DNA from: Bacillota bacterium
GTDB taxonomy: Bacteria; Bacillota; Sulfobacillia; UBA3575; DUQP01
Direction of reading: 5' to 3'
Length of the DNA: 62,215 bases
NCBI GenBank assembly: GCA_012837735.1
Contig: DUQP01000028.1
Location: 1 to 62,215 of the forward strand
This document shows positions 1 through 7,227 of this stretch, in pieces (within the stretch, counting starts at the first letter, position 1; the number at the start of each line of letters is the position of its first letter). Position numbers and translations under genes: made by a program. The notes beneath the pieces are model-generated. The model saw nothing but the letters and a program-made list of their open reading frames with translations, made no database searches and was not told the DNA's origin.

Positions 1-502
1 CTCCCGCCCGGCCGTCGGCCGGGCGCAACATCCGCATAGCACTCATGTTTTCACTGCCGATCCCTTTAGGCGCAACAGTAATCCGCAACTGGTCACCCGG
101 CACTATTTTGCTGTAAATGACCGGGGGTGTGTTGTCGCCGGTGTTGACCCGCAATAACGGATCCGCCACGATCGACTTGCGCAAATAGCCATCCCGATAA
201 CCTTGCCGCACCCCTTCCGCCACGGCCTCATTCAAATCACCGCCGGTGATATGCACATCCTGCCCAATTGCCAGGAAAACCACCGTGATCCCGGTGTCCT
301 GGCAAATAGGCAGGCCTTCCCGCCTTGCCAGCCGGGCGTTTTCCTGTAATAGGGCCAACACCTGGCGGGCTCGCGCATCTGTTTCCGCCTGTTCTGCCCG
401 CTCCATCGCCGCCCACCAGTCCGATCCCAACTGGCGACAGGCCGAAATAGAAAGCTCGCGCACCGCGGCAGTGATTTGCCCAGCCTTGATTTCACGGATC
501 AT
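1..502 (-). CDS. fumA: Fumarate hydratase class I, alpha subunit (partial, C-terminus off the left edge)
   Basis: The 167 visible codons encode the N-terminal part of a class I (4Fe-4S) fumarate hydratase alpha subunit, or the closely related L-tartrate dehydratase alpha subunit. Family landmarks are PICQDTG near residue 58 and GSENMSAMRML near residue 150, which hold cluster and substrate residues in this family. The ATG at 502 overlaps the stop of the asparaginase gene as ATGA, so it is the last visible gene of the hdrA-metVF operon. It would interconvert malate and fumarate. The beta subunit is expected just beyond the window. Fumarase versus tartrate dehydratase cannot be settled from half a subunit; metabolic context favours fumarase. 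Confidence 0.88.
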   Translation of the reverse strand, partial: MIREIKAGQITAAVRELSISACRQLGSDWWAAMERAEQAETDARARQVLALLQENARLARREGLPICQDTGITVVFLAIGQDVHITGGDLNEAVAEGVRQGYRDGYLRKSIVADPLLRVNTGDNTPPVIYSKIVPGDQLRITVAPKGIGSENMSAMRMLRPADGRAG

Positions 503-1512
503 GCCGAACGCTCCAGTGAAAACACCGGTCTAATTCCACCCACCACATCGCCCCGGCAGCTATAGTTTTGTGGCCGGTGATAACGAGACAGGTCCTGCAA
601 CTGTTTTTCATCCAGCACACCCAGCTGGGCCAGCACCTCCACCGCTGCCGCTTCCACAGCGCGGAGATTGCCGTCCTCTGCCTTAATGGCCACGCCCAGC
701 CCTAGTTGCGGAATGCCGAAGCAATAGATTCCGTCTGCGCCCAGCTTGGCAATCAAGCCATTGCCGACTACCCGCATGGCATCTGTACATAGGCGCGCCT
801 CCCCGCCCACCATCTCCGGATGAGCAGTCATGGCAGTGGTAATCTGCCGGGCTGCGGCTCGCCAGCGTTCCGGCAGTCGCTCTGGCATAACCAACCTGGC
901 GTAGCAATAGGCCATTTTGCGCAGAGTAACCCCGAAAACCGGCACCCCGCAACCGTCTATGCCGATCTCCACTTCTTCCCCAGCCATGTCCGCCACCTCA
1001 GCAAAGGCATGCAACATCTGCTGCTGAACCGGGTGCCCCAAATCCACATAATCGATCAAATCCCAGCCCTGCTGAAGAGCTAACGCCAACATCCCACAGT
1101 GTTTGCCGGAACAAGCGTTATGAAGAGCAGTGGGCTCTTCCCCGCGCTGGTAAATGGCATATGGACTGGGGCCAAGGAACGGCACATGGGTCCCGCATTG
1201 CAAATGGGATGGCTCCAGGCCCAACTTGTCCAGGATTCCTTTGACCACGGCAACATGCCGTTCTTCCCCGCTGTGGGAAGCAGCCATTATGGCCACCTCA
1301 GGCGGCTGGATGCCAAACCTCTCAATTGCCCCGGATGTCAACACAGGCAAGACTTGCACCGGCTTGGCGGCAGAACGCAAGAATGCCACTTTCTCCACAT
1401 TGCCAACCCAAAACTGGACATTACCCAGGGCATCCACCACCGCCACGTCGCCCCGGTAGATACAATCGAGCAAACCACCCCGATACATGTGGACAAGTTC
1501 TGGTGACATCAA
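499..1512 (-). CDS. Asparaginase II family protein
   Basis: This 337-residue protein matches the asparaginase II family (COG4448 type), which hydrolyses L-asparagine to aspartate and ammonia. Family features are the early SAAKP motif, the ASHSGE motif, and Gly/Cys-rich segments NACSGKHCG and IDGCGVP. There is no signal peptide, so it is cytoplasmic. It is coupled by ATGA overlaps to metF upstream and to fumarase alpha downstream. Asparagine to aspartate next to fumarase suggests feeding carbon into fumarate and malate, but no aspartase gene is in the window. Substrate assignment is by family only. Confidence 0.85.
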   Translation of the reverse strand: MMSPELVHMYRGGLLDCIYRGDVAVVDALGNVQFWVGNVEKVAFLRSAAKPVQVLPVLTSGAIERFGIQPPEVAIMAASHSGEERHVAVVKGILDKLGLEPSHLQCGTHVPFLGPSPYAIYQRGEEPTALHNACSGKHCGMLALALQQGWDLIDYVDLGHPVQQQMLHAFAEVADMAGEEVEIGIDGCGVPVFGVTLRKMAYCYARLVMPERLPERWRAAARQITTAMTAHPEMVGGEARLCTDAMRVVGNGLIAKLGADGIYCFGIPQLGLGVAIKAEDGNLRAVEAAAVEVLAQLGVLDEKQLQDLSRYHRPQNYSCRGDVVGGIRPVFSLERSA

Positions 1513-2444
1513 CCTGTCTCCCTTCCAGAGAAACTAGCAGCCTGCCAGGGCCTGGGCAGCAATCCAGCCCTTTCCACCAACTCCGGCACCACGTCTTCCC
1601 ACATCACCGCCATGATGTGTAAACCGCGCACCCCTGGCACTGACCGTAGTTCTTCCATCAATTCGCTGCAAATCCTTTTTCCTTCTTCCTGCTGGTCCGA
1701 GGCGCTTTCCATCCGGCGCAGCAGTTCCTTTGGCACCGCCATGCCTGGCACCTGTGCCATGAACCGTAGCGCCCGCGCCGATTTGGGCGGGATTACGCCC
1801 GCCAGGATCGCTGTTTGCTCATCCAACCCAATGTCGCGCACCATAGCCATCCAGGTGCGGAAGCGCTCCAGGTCAAATACAGCCTGGGTCTGGATAAAGT
1901 CGGCACCGGCGGCGATTTTCTTTGCCAGGCGCTTGGCGCGAAACTCCAGTGGGTCCGCAAAGGGATTGGCAGCCGCGCCGATGAAAAAGCGCGGCGGCGC
2001 TTTCATTTCCTCCCCACACAAAAAGCATCCCTCATCACGCATCCGCCGCACCATCCCCAGTAGCTGGATGGAATCTATATCATAGACATTTTTGGCGGTC
2101 GGGTGATTACCGAAGGACTGGTGATCCCCCGACAGGCACAAGACATTCTGCACCCCTAGGCTATAAGCCCCCAGCAAGTCACTCTGGATGGCAATCCGGT
2201 TCCGGTCCCGGCAGGTGACCTGCAGGACGGGCTCCCCTCCCGCCGCCAACACGTGCACACAAGCCGCCAGGCTGGACAACCGCACGATTGCCGTCTGGTT
2301 GTCCGTCAGGTTTTGGGCATCGGTGCATTCCCGCAAGCGCTCTGCATAGCGCCGCAGGCGGGTCGGATCCGCTCCTTTCGGTGGCCCTATCTCAGCCGTG
2401 ACAGCAAAGCCGCCGGCCGCCAGTACACCCTGCAACCTGTTCAT
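1509..2444 (-). CDS. metF: 5,10-methylenetetrahydrofolate reductase, MetF subunit
   Basis: The 311-residue protein is a TIM-barrel methylenetetrahydrofolate reductase (MTHFR), the flavoenzyme that makes methyl-tetrahydrofolate in the methyl branch of the Wood-Ljungdahl pathway. Recognisable segments are TAEIGPPKG near the N-terminus, CLSGDHQ, and the GADFIQTQAVFD substrate-binding segment. I chose the ATG at 2444 because GGGAGG lies 7 bases upstream and because it overlaps the metV stop as ATGA; the frame is open further upstream but that stretch overlaps metV. Acetogen MetF of this type works with MetV and, in Moorella, with an HdrABC-MvhD assembly; hdrA-like and mvhD-like genes are in the same operon. 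Confidence 0.93.
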   Translation of the reverse strand: MNRLQGVLAAGGFAVTAEIGPPKGADPTRLRRYAERLRECTDAQNLTDNQTAIVRLSSLAACVHVLAAGGEPVLQVTCRDRNRIAIQSDLLGAYSLGVQNVLCLSGDHQSFGNHPTAKNVYDIDSIQLLGMVRRMRDEGCFLCGEEMKAPPRFFIGAAANPFADPLEFRAKRLAKKIAAGADFIQTQAVFDLERFRTWMAMVRDIGLDEQTAILAGVIPPKSARALRFMAQVPGMAVPKELLRRMESASDQQEEGKRICSELMEELRSVPGVRGLHIMAVMWEDVVPELVERAGLLPRPWQAASFSGRETG

Positions 2445-3118
2445 GATACATCCTCCCGCACGGACCGGCGCAGGCCTCCATCCCGGGCCCGGGACCAGTC
2501 TTTCACACATACGATTTCTTCTATCAACTCCAACTTGCCCATCGTTCGCAAATGGTCATAAATCTGCTGCCAAGCGCAGGGGATATCTGCGCTGATTTCG
2601 CAGTGTCCCTCCTGAGAACCACCACAGGGACCATTCAGCAGGCTTTTGGCACAGCGCGTAATCGGGCAGATCCCGCCGGTCCGATACAACTGGCAGTCGC
2701 CACACAAACTGCACCGTTCCTCCCATAAACCCTGTTTAATCGTCGCGCCGGCAAAGCGCGTGTTCAAAGCCGGCACAACCCAGGTGTGCGGGAAATAGGC
2801 AGCCATATGCTGGACCCCCACCCCGCAGGACATTGAAACCACGCAATCCACATTCGCCACCTGGTCAGCCAGGGGAGCCAAGAATTCATCATCACACTGG
2901 CGATGGACCGTGGCGGTGATCACTTCCAGGGGGCCATCCACTTGCGCTCGGCCCTGCGCCCGGGCCAACCGTAAAATGAGAGACAGTTCCGCCACTTCGC
3001 GTTCCCCCCCGGCCAGGCACACCGTCACACATTCCTGGCAGCCCACCAGCAAAATGCGGCCGGCATGCCGCACCAATGTCAAAATCTCTGCCAGGGGTTT
3101 GCGATCCGCCACAATCAC
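2441..3118 (-). CDS. metV: MetV, zinc/iron-sulfur partner subunit of methylene-THF reductase
   Basis: This 225-residue protein is the MTHFR C-terminal-type partner (MetV, PF12225 family) found with MetF in acetogens. An N-terminal segment with CQECVTVC is followed by a cysteine-rich C-terminal half: CSLCGDC, CPITRCAKSLLNGPCGG and further cysteines, the metal/cluster region typical of MetV. It lies 6 bases after the mvhD-like gene and is coupled to metF by ATGA. The MvhD-HdrA-MetV-MetF order supports a physical electron-transfer chain to MetF flavin. Electron donor in this organism is not shown by the sequence. Confidence 0.92.
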   Translation of the reverse strand: MIVADRKPLAEILTLVRHAGRILLVGCQECVTVCLAGGEREVAELSLILRLARAQGRAQVDGPLEVITATVHRQCDDEFLAPLADQVANVDCVVSMSCGVGVQHMAAYFPHTWVVPALNTRFAGATIKQGLWEERCSLCGDCQLYRTGGICPITRCAKSLLNGPCGGSQEGHCEISADIPCAWQQIYDHLRTMGKLELIEEIVCVKDWSRARDGGLRRSVREDVS

Positions 3119-3124
3119 TTTTCA

Positions 3125-3463
3125 TCACCCCCCAGACAAGATCCTCCGTACGCGCTGCCCGGCGTCCGGTGAGACATGCGCCAGCACAAGCCGTCCACCA
3201 TCTAATCCGGCCGCTTGCAACTCTGTTTGCAGGTATGCCACCCGCTGCCGGACCGTTTCTGTCCCCAGGTGGGACCGGCAGGCACCGGGATGACAAGCGA
3301 GCACAAATACCCGCTCCGCCCCCGCCAGGAAAGCCTCCAGCACCTGCAGTCCATCCAACCCCCCGGCACAAGGGATCTCCTGACATTCCACCCCTGGGCA
3401 ATCCCCGGCTTTTTGCCAAGCCGGGATGCCGGAGACGGCGCAGGCAAACACCACTGCCCTCAC
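3125..3463 (-). CDS. mvhD: MvhD/FlpD-type iron-sulfur protein of the MTHFR complex
   Basis: A short (112 aa) protein of the methyl-viologen-reducing hydrogenase delta family (PF02662), which carries an iron-sulfur cluster between a donor and HdrA. Cysteines occur at FACAVSG, CPGVEC, IPCAGG and ACHPGACRS, as expected for the family. I chose the GTG at 3463, which overlaps the hdrA-like stop as GTGA; upstream sequence in the frame is hdrA coding. It is shorter than the second MvhD in this window (165 aa) and lacks the C-terminal extension, so the two serve different complexes. Confidence 0.88.
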   Translation of the reverse strand: MRAVVFACAVSGIPAWQKAGDCPGVECQEIPCAGGLDGLQVLEAFLAGAERVFVLACHPGACRSHLGTETVRQRVAYLQTELQAAGLDGGRLVLAHVSPDAGQRVRRILSGG

Positions 3464-5529
3464 CCTATTCCCTCCTCCTGCAATGCGATAGCCTGTCCAG
3501 GGCAACGCGCAACACAGGTGGCGCATCCCCAACAAGCCCTGGGGTCGATCCGCACCGCCGGTAATTGGTCGTCAAACCCTACCGCCCCGTGGGGACAAGA
3601 ACGGTAACACGTCAAACAATAAGCACAGTGCTCTGGATCCACCACCGCCACAGGCTGGTCCTGGAGCCATTGCAGAGCATGCCAGACCGCTTCCGCAGCT
3701 ACCTTCCCCTCCGCCGCCAAATCACTCTCAGCTACCGCACCGCGACCCAGCCCCGCCAAAAACACCCCTTTCCGGCGGGAGAAAACATCGTTCCGATGCA
3801 CATTGTCATCCTGTAAATAGCCATCCTCATCCAGCCCAACCCCTAAAACATTGGCCAGCGCCTCATTATCGGGGTGTGGCCGCCACCGTCCCCCCATCAG
3901 CAACAACCCGGGCGCGATTGTGAGCGTGGCACCCGGCAAAGCCGGGTCTTCCACCAGCAGCGTGCCTGTCTCGGCATCCCACTCCGGTTCCCGCTGATAG
4001 CGCAGGAACACCGCCCCCAGCGCTCGCACCTCATCATATTGTTCGGCTAGACCCGCCACCGGTGCCTGCTCTGTCAGCACCCAGACCGGCAATCCTCGCT
4101 GCCGTCCCAAGCGGGCGGCCCGCAGGGCCAGTGCAAACTCGCCCCGCGCCATGGGCGAAACGCTCTCTGGCAGCCAAATCACAAGCTCTTGCTCCAGGGG
4201 AACAGCCTGCACCAATGCGACTAAATCCTCGTCCCGCAAATCCGCTATCTTGTCTCCCACCAGGGATATCTCCCGGCCAGCCCCCGGCGCCACCACCACC
4301 GCCGCCACATCCACTTGCCCGTTAGTCAGGGTGGCCCGGAAATGGCCAATGCTGCCCGTCAATGCCAGCAACCGGTCATCCGTTCGCCAAATGATCCCCG
4401 GATGGCTGTCCCCCCGGTCTTGAGCAACCATAATGACCGCGGCACCCCGGTTAGCCAAGTGACGGGCCGCCGCCAGCCCCGCCTCGTCACCCCCCAGAAC
4501 CAACACACTGCCTGCTGGAGCCGGGCAACCAAAGTAATGCAACACCTGCCGGGCGGCCGACCGGCCGCTGCTGATCGCCTCCGCGATGGTGAGCGGGCCC
4601 AGGCAACTGCCAGCTGCGAATACCCCCGTCTCGTTCCCTCGCCCGGGCAACAAAAACCCTCCCGGTCCGGTCGCCAATTCGAACCACCGCGCCGCCTGGG
4701 CAGTGCCGGGACTGGCCTGCATCCCCACCGCCAGAACGACCCGGTCGTATTCCCTGAGAGCTGTTCCCTTTGCCGCCAGATCCTCACTTTGCACCAGAAG
4801 GGGCCCATTGCCCAAGCGATATATTTTGCTGGGCATACTGCGCACAAAGTGGATTCCGTTCGCCTGCGCCTGCTCCAGACGGGCAGCTGCCCTTTTCCCT
4901 AAACCCTGCATGTCCATATAAAAAATATCGATTTCGGCCCCGGGCAGATGCTGGCGCAGGCGACCAGCCAACCGCAATGATGTGCCACAACAGACCCGCG
5001 CACAATAATCCCGGCCCAAGCGAACGTCCCGCGAGCCCACGCACTGGATGAAGGCTATCCGGCTAACCTCAGATACTGGCCAGGATTGCGCCAGCTCTCC
5101 GCCCCCATATAATTGTCTTTCCAAGTCATATGTGGTGAGTATGCCTGGGTAGAGGGGATAGCCCAGGTTGGCCAAAGTATTGGCCGGGAACGGCTCCATA
5201 CCGGTCGCCACCACGACCGCCTTGACAAATAACGTTTGTGCTTGGGAGCCCCGGACCAACACCTGGAATCCATCGTTCCGCCGCTCTACAGCACAACCCT
5301 CGCTATTCGTCCACACTTGCACTTCAGCCGGCAGTCTCTCGCCATACCAAAGGCACACGCCGCAGCGCTGGCAAGAGTCAGTCGCTTTGCAACCATAGCG
5401 GCCGGCGTGCCCTCCCGGGGCGGGAGCTGCCTCCACCACATGCACAGCTATTCCGGCTTTTGCTAACGTGGCCGCCGCGGCACATCCAGCTACCCCACCG
5501 CCCAGGACGAGCACGGAACGTTCCGACAC
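3460..5529 (-). CDS. HdrA-like flavin/iron-sulfur subunit of the MTHFR complex
   Basis: This 689-residue protein resembles HdrA, the FAD subunit of heterodisulfide reductase complexes. It has an N-terminal FAD-binding motif (LGGGVAGCAAA), a nearby cysteine cluster (CKATDSCQRCGVC), HdrA-type segments QCVGSRD and CARVCCG, a second Rossmann-like motif near residue 410 (GGDEAGLAAA), and a C-terminal two-cluster ferredoxin domain (CAYCLTCYRSCP, CWGCATCVARCP). The GTG at 5529 is preferred because GGGAGG lies 7 bases upstream; further-upstream frame is non-coding. It lacks the mid-protein ferredoxin insertion seen in the other HdrA here. It heads the mvhD-metV-metF operon. No hdrB or hdrC accompanies it, unlike the Moorella MTHFR cluster. 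Confidence 0.88.
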   Translation of the reverse strand: MSERSVLVLGGGVAGCAAAATLAKAGIAVHVVEAAPAPGGHAGRYGCKATDSCQRCGVCLWYGERLPAEVQVWTNSEGCAVERRNDGFQVLVRGSQAQTLFVKAVVVATGMEPFPANTLANLGYPLYPGILTTYDLERQLYGGGELAQSWPVSEVSRIAFIQCVGSRDVRLGRDYCARVCCGTSLRLAGRLRQHLPGAEIDIFYMDMQGLGKRAAARLEQAQANGIHFVRSMPSKIYRLGNGPLLVQSEDLAAKGTALREYDRVVLAVGMQASPGTAQAARWFELATGPGGFLLPGRGNETGVFAAGSCLGPLTIAEAISSGRSAARQVLHYFGCPAPAGSVLVLGGDEAGLAAARHLANRGAAVIMVAQDRGDSHPGIIWRTDDRLLALTGSIGHFRATLTNGQVDVAAVVVAPGAGREISLVGDKIADLRDEDLVALVQAVPLEQELVIWLPESVSPMARGEFALALRAARLGRQRGLPVWVLTEQAPVAGLAEQYDEVRALGAVFLRYQREPEWDAETGTLLVEDPALPGATLTIAPGLLLMGGRWRPHPDNEALANVLGVGLDEDGYLQDDNVHRNDVFSRRKGVFLAGLGRGAVAESDLAAEGKVAAEAVWHALQWLQDQPVAVVDPEHCAYCLTCYRSCPHGAVGFDDQLPAVRIDPRACWGCATCVARCPGQAIALQEEGIG

Positions 5530-5592
5530 CTCCCCACCTCCCTTTGCAAGACAATTCTTGCTATTCGACATGTATGGGGACAATCCTACTCC

Positions 5593-5632
5593 AAAAAAAT
5601 CAAGGCGGGGGGAATCGCAAATCAGCCGCCTT
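5593..5632 (-). terminator. Intrinsic terminator after the LysM deacetylase gene
   Basis: On the minus strand the arms AAGGCGG and CCGCCTT form a hairpin directly followed by GATTTTTTT. It sits 6 bases beyond the deacetylase stop and separates that gene from the hdrA-metVF operon, so the latter must have its own promoter in 5530-5592. No convincing -35/-10 pair was found there. Confidence 0.75.
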
Positions 5633-5638
5633 GCCCGC

Positions 5639-6730
5639 TCATGGGTCCAAGACCGCGGTAACTGTCCCAAAGGAAAAGCCCTGTTTGCGCAAACCGTGAA
5701 TGATGCCAGGTAAAGCAAAAGGCGTTTGCCCGGCTCCCTGGTGCATGCGGATAATAGCTCCATTGCGGGCCCCTGCCAACACCCGCTCCCGGACGGCGCC
5801 CGGGTTTTGCCAATCTAAACTGTCCACCGTCCACATAATCGTCATATAACCCAACTGGACCGCCACCCGCAGTAATTCCTGGTTATATTCTCCAAACGGG
5901 GGGCGAAAAAAGCGGGCCGGATTGCAGCCGATCACGTCTGCCATCGCTCGTTCCGCCCGTCGGATCTGATCCCGCATCTGCGGAACGGACAGCTCCGTCA
6001 GATGCGGATGGGAAAAACTGTGGTTGGCAATCTCGTGTCCAGCAGCAGCAATCGCGCGAGCTTGTGCGGGGTAGTTGCCCGCCCAAATGCCAGACAAAAA
6101 GAAGGTCGCTGGAATGTCGTGCTCCTGCAATACCGACAAAATTTGCGCAACTTGGTTATCACCGTAGGTAGCATCAAATGTCAATGATACCATCCGTTTA
6201 TCGGGTTGACCTCTGTAAAGCGCCTCCGCCCGCACCGGAATCAACAATGCCTGGCCTACCTCAATCTGGTCTGGATCGGCCAAATTGTTGGCAGTGGCGA
6301 TCGCCCCCATTGTCGTCCGGTAGCGCTTGGCCAGCCGATAAACCGAATCGCCCGGCTGAGCCACATAGCGAATGTAACCTGGTGGGGCCGGTTCCACAGC
6401 CGAAGCCGGCACTAACAAACGCTGACCAGGTGTCAGCAAATCCGGGTCCAGGAGCGGATTCAATGCCAACAACACATCTAACGGCATCCTCAGTTTGTGG
6501 GCCACCCCATACAAAGTATCGCCCATCTGCAGTAAGTAATAACGATAACCAAGCGGCGGCTCACCTGGGCCGGCCTCTGGCAACTCGATTTGCAATTCCT
6601 GCCCGGGCTGAAGCAGGTCCGGATTCGACAATTTGTTCAAAACGATCGTTTTTTGTGGATCAACGCCAAACCGCCGGGCGATCCGGTAGACCGTATCTCC
6701 CGATTGCACGGTATAGGAAATAACAGGCAA
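5639..6730 (-). CDS. Polysaccharide deacetylase with three N-terminal LysM domains
   Basis: The 363-residue protein has three LysM peptidoglycan-binding repeats (about residues 4-50, 62-108, 118-165) and a C-terminal NodB-type deacetylase (about 175-363). The deacetylase shows the metal-binding motifs SLTFDAT and HSFSHPHL, then RPPFGEY and the late MHQG motif. It would remove acetyl groups from peptidoglycan or related glycans. The TTG at 6730 is taken as start because GGAGGG lies 7 bases upstream and LysM1 begins at once. No clear signal peptide is visible; sporulation-type LysM proteins often lack one. In spore formers such proteins can act on the cortex or coat. Confidence 0.9.
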   Translation of the reverse strand: MPVISYTVQSGDTVYRIARRFGVDPQKTIVLNKLSNPDLLQPGQELQIELPEAGPGEPPLGYRYYLLQMGDTLYGVAHKLRMPLDVLLALNPLLDPDLLTPGQRLLVPASAVEPAPPGYIRYVAQPGDSVYRLAKRYRTTMGAIATANNLADPDQIEVGQALLIPVRAEALYRGQPDKRMVSLTFDATYGDNQVAQILSVLQEHDIPATFFLSGIWAGNYPAQARAIAAAGHEIANHSFSHPHLTELSVPQMRDQIRRAERAMADVIGCNPARFFRPPFGEYNQELLRVAVQLGYMTIMWTVDSLDWQNPGAVRERVLAGARNGAIIRMHQGAGQTPFALPGIIHGLRKQGFSFGTVTAVLDP

Positions 6731-6801
6731 GTTTCCACCCTCCTGCCCTCAGGTTTTGGTTTTCACTTGCCAGTCTATTCCGCTTCCCGGCCGGATTGAC
6801 A

Positions 6802-7227
6802 TCAGCATACACGCTGGACGAGGATCCGCCCGGCCACTTCTTTATCAACTGCCGCCTGCGTGTTACCAACGTCAAACACATACACAGGATGTTCTTGCAC
6901 CACGCGCACTTGGGCGCCGGGGAGGATCCCAAGCGCCATTAGTTTATTCAGCTTCGTCTTATCGGTGGTATCCAAAGCGGTGATCACCCCGCTCTGACCC
7001 GCCCGCAAAGATGTCAAAGGGATCCCGTCGCCGAGCCAAGACTCCTGACCGTGGCGGTGACGATGCCGTCCCCGGCGTAAAAAACGCATAAATCCCGGTT
7101 CCGGAGGGATGCGATAACCACAATTCGGACAACACAGTAGCCGGCAGCTGCTCAAGCGGCTGCAGTTAGCACAACTGCGGCGGGCTTCCTCCTCTGCGAA
7201 TTCATGACCACAAAAAGAGCATTTCAT
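6802..7227 (-). CDS. feoA: FeoA-type protein with an N-terminal zinc-ribbon-like extension
   Basis: The C-terminal 75 residues are a FeoA domain (SH3-like small protein that supports the FeoB ferrous transporter), with the segment LNKLMALGILPG typical of the family. The first 50 residues are cysteine-rich (CSFCGH, CANC, SCRLLCCPNCGY), forming a double zinc ribbon or iron-sensing module, and are followed by a basic His/Arg-rich linker (about residues 50-62). Plain FeoA is about 75 residues, so this 141-residue form is nearly twice as long. The ATG at 7227 overlaps the feoB stop as ATGA. The extension could be a sensor or a membrane/FeoB docking element; its role is unknown. Confidence 0.88.
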   Translation of the reverse strand: MKCSFCGHEFAEEEARRSCANCSRLSSCRLLCCPNCGYRIPPEPGFMRFLRRGRHRHRHGQESWLGDGIPLTSLRAGQSGVITALDTTDKTKLNKLMALGILPGAQVRVVQEHPVYVFDVGNTQAAVDKEVAGRILVQRVC

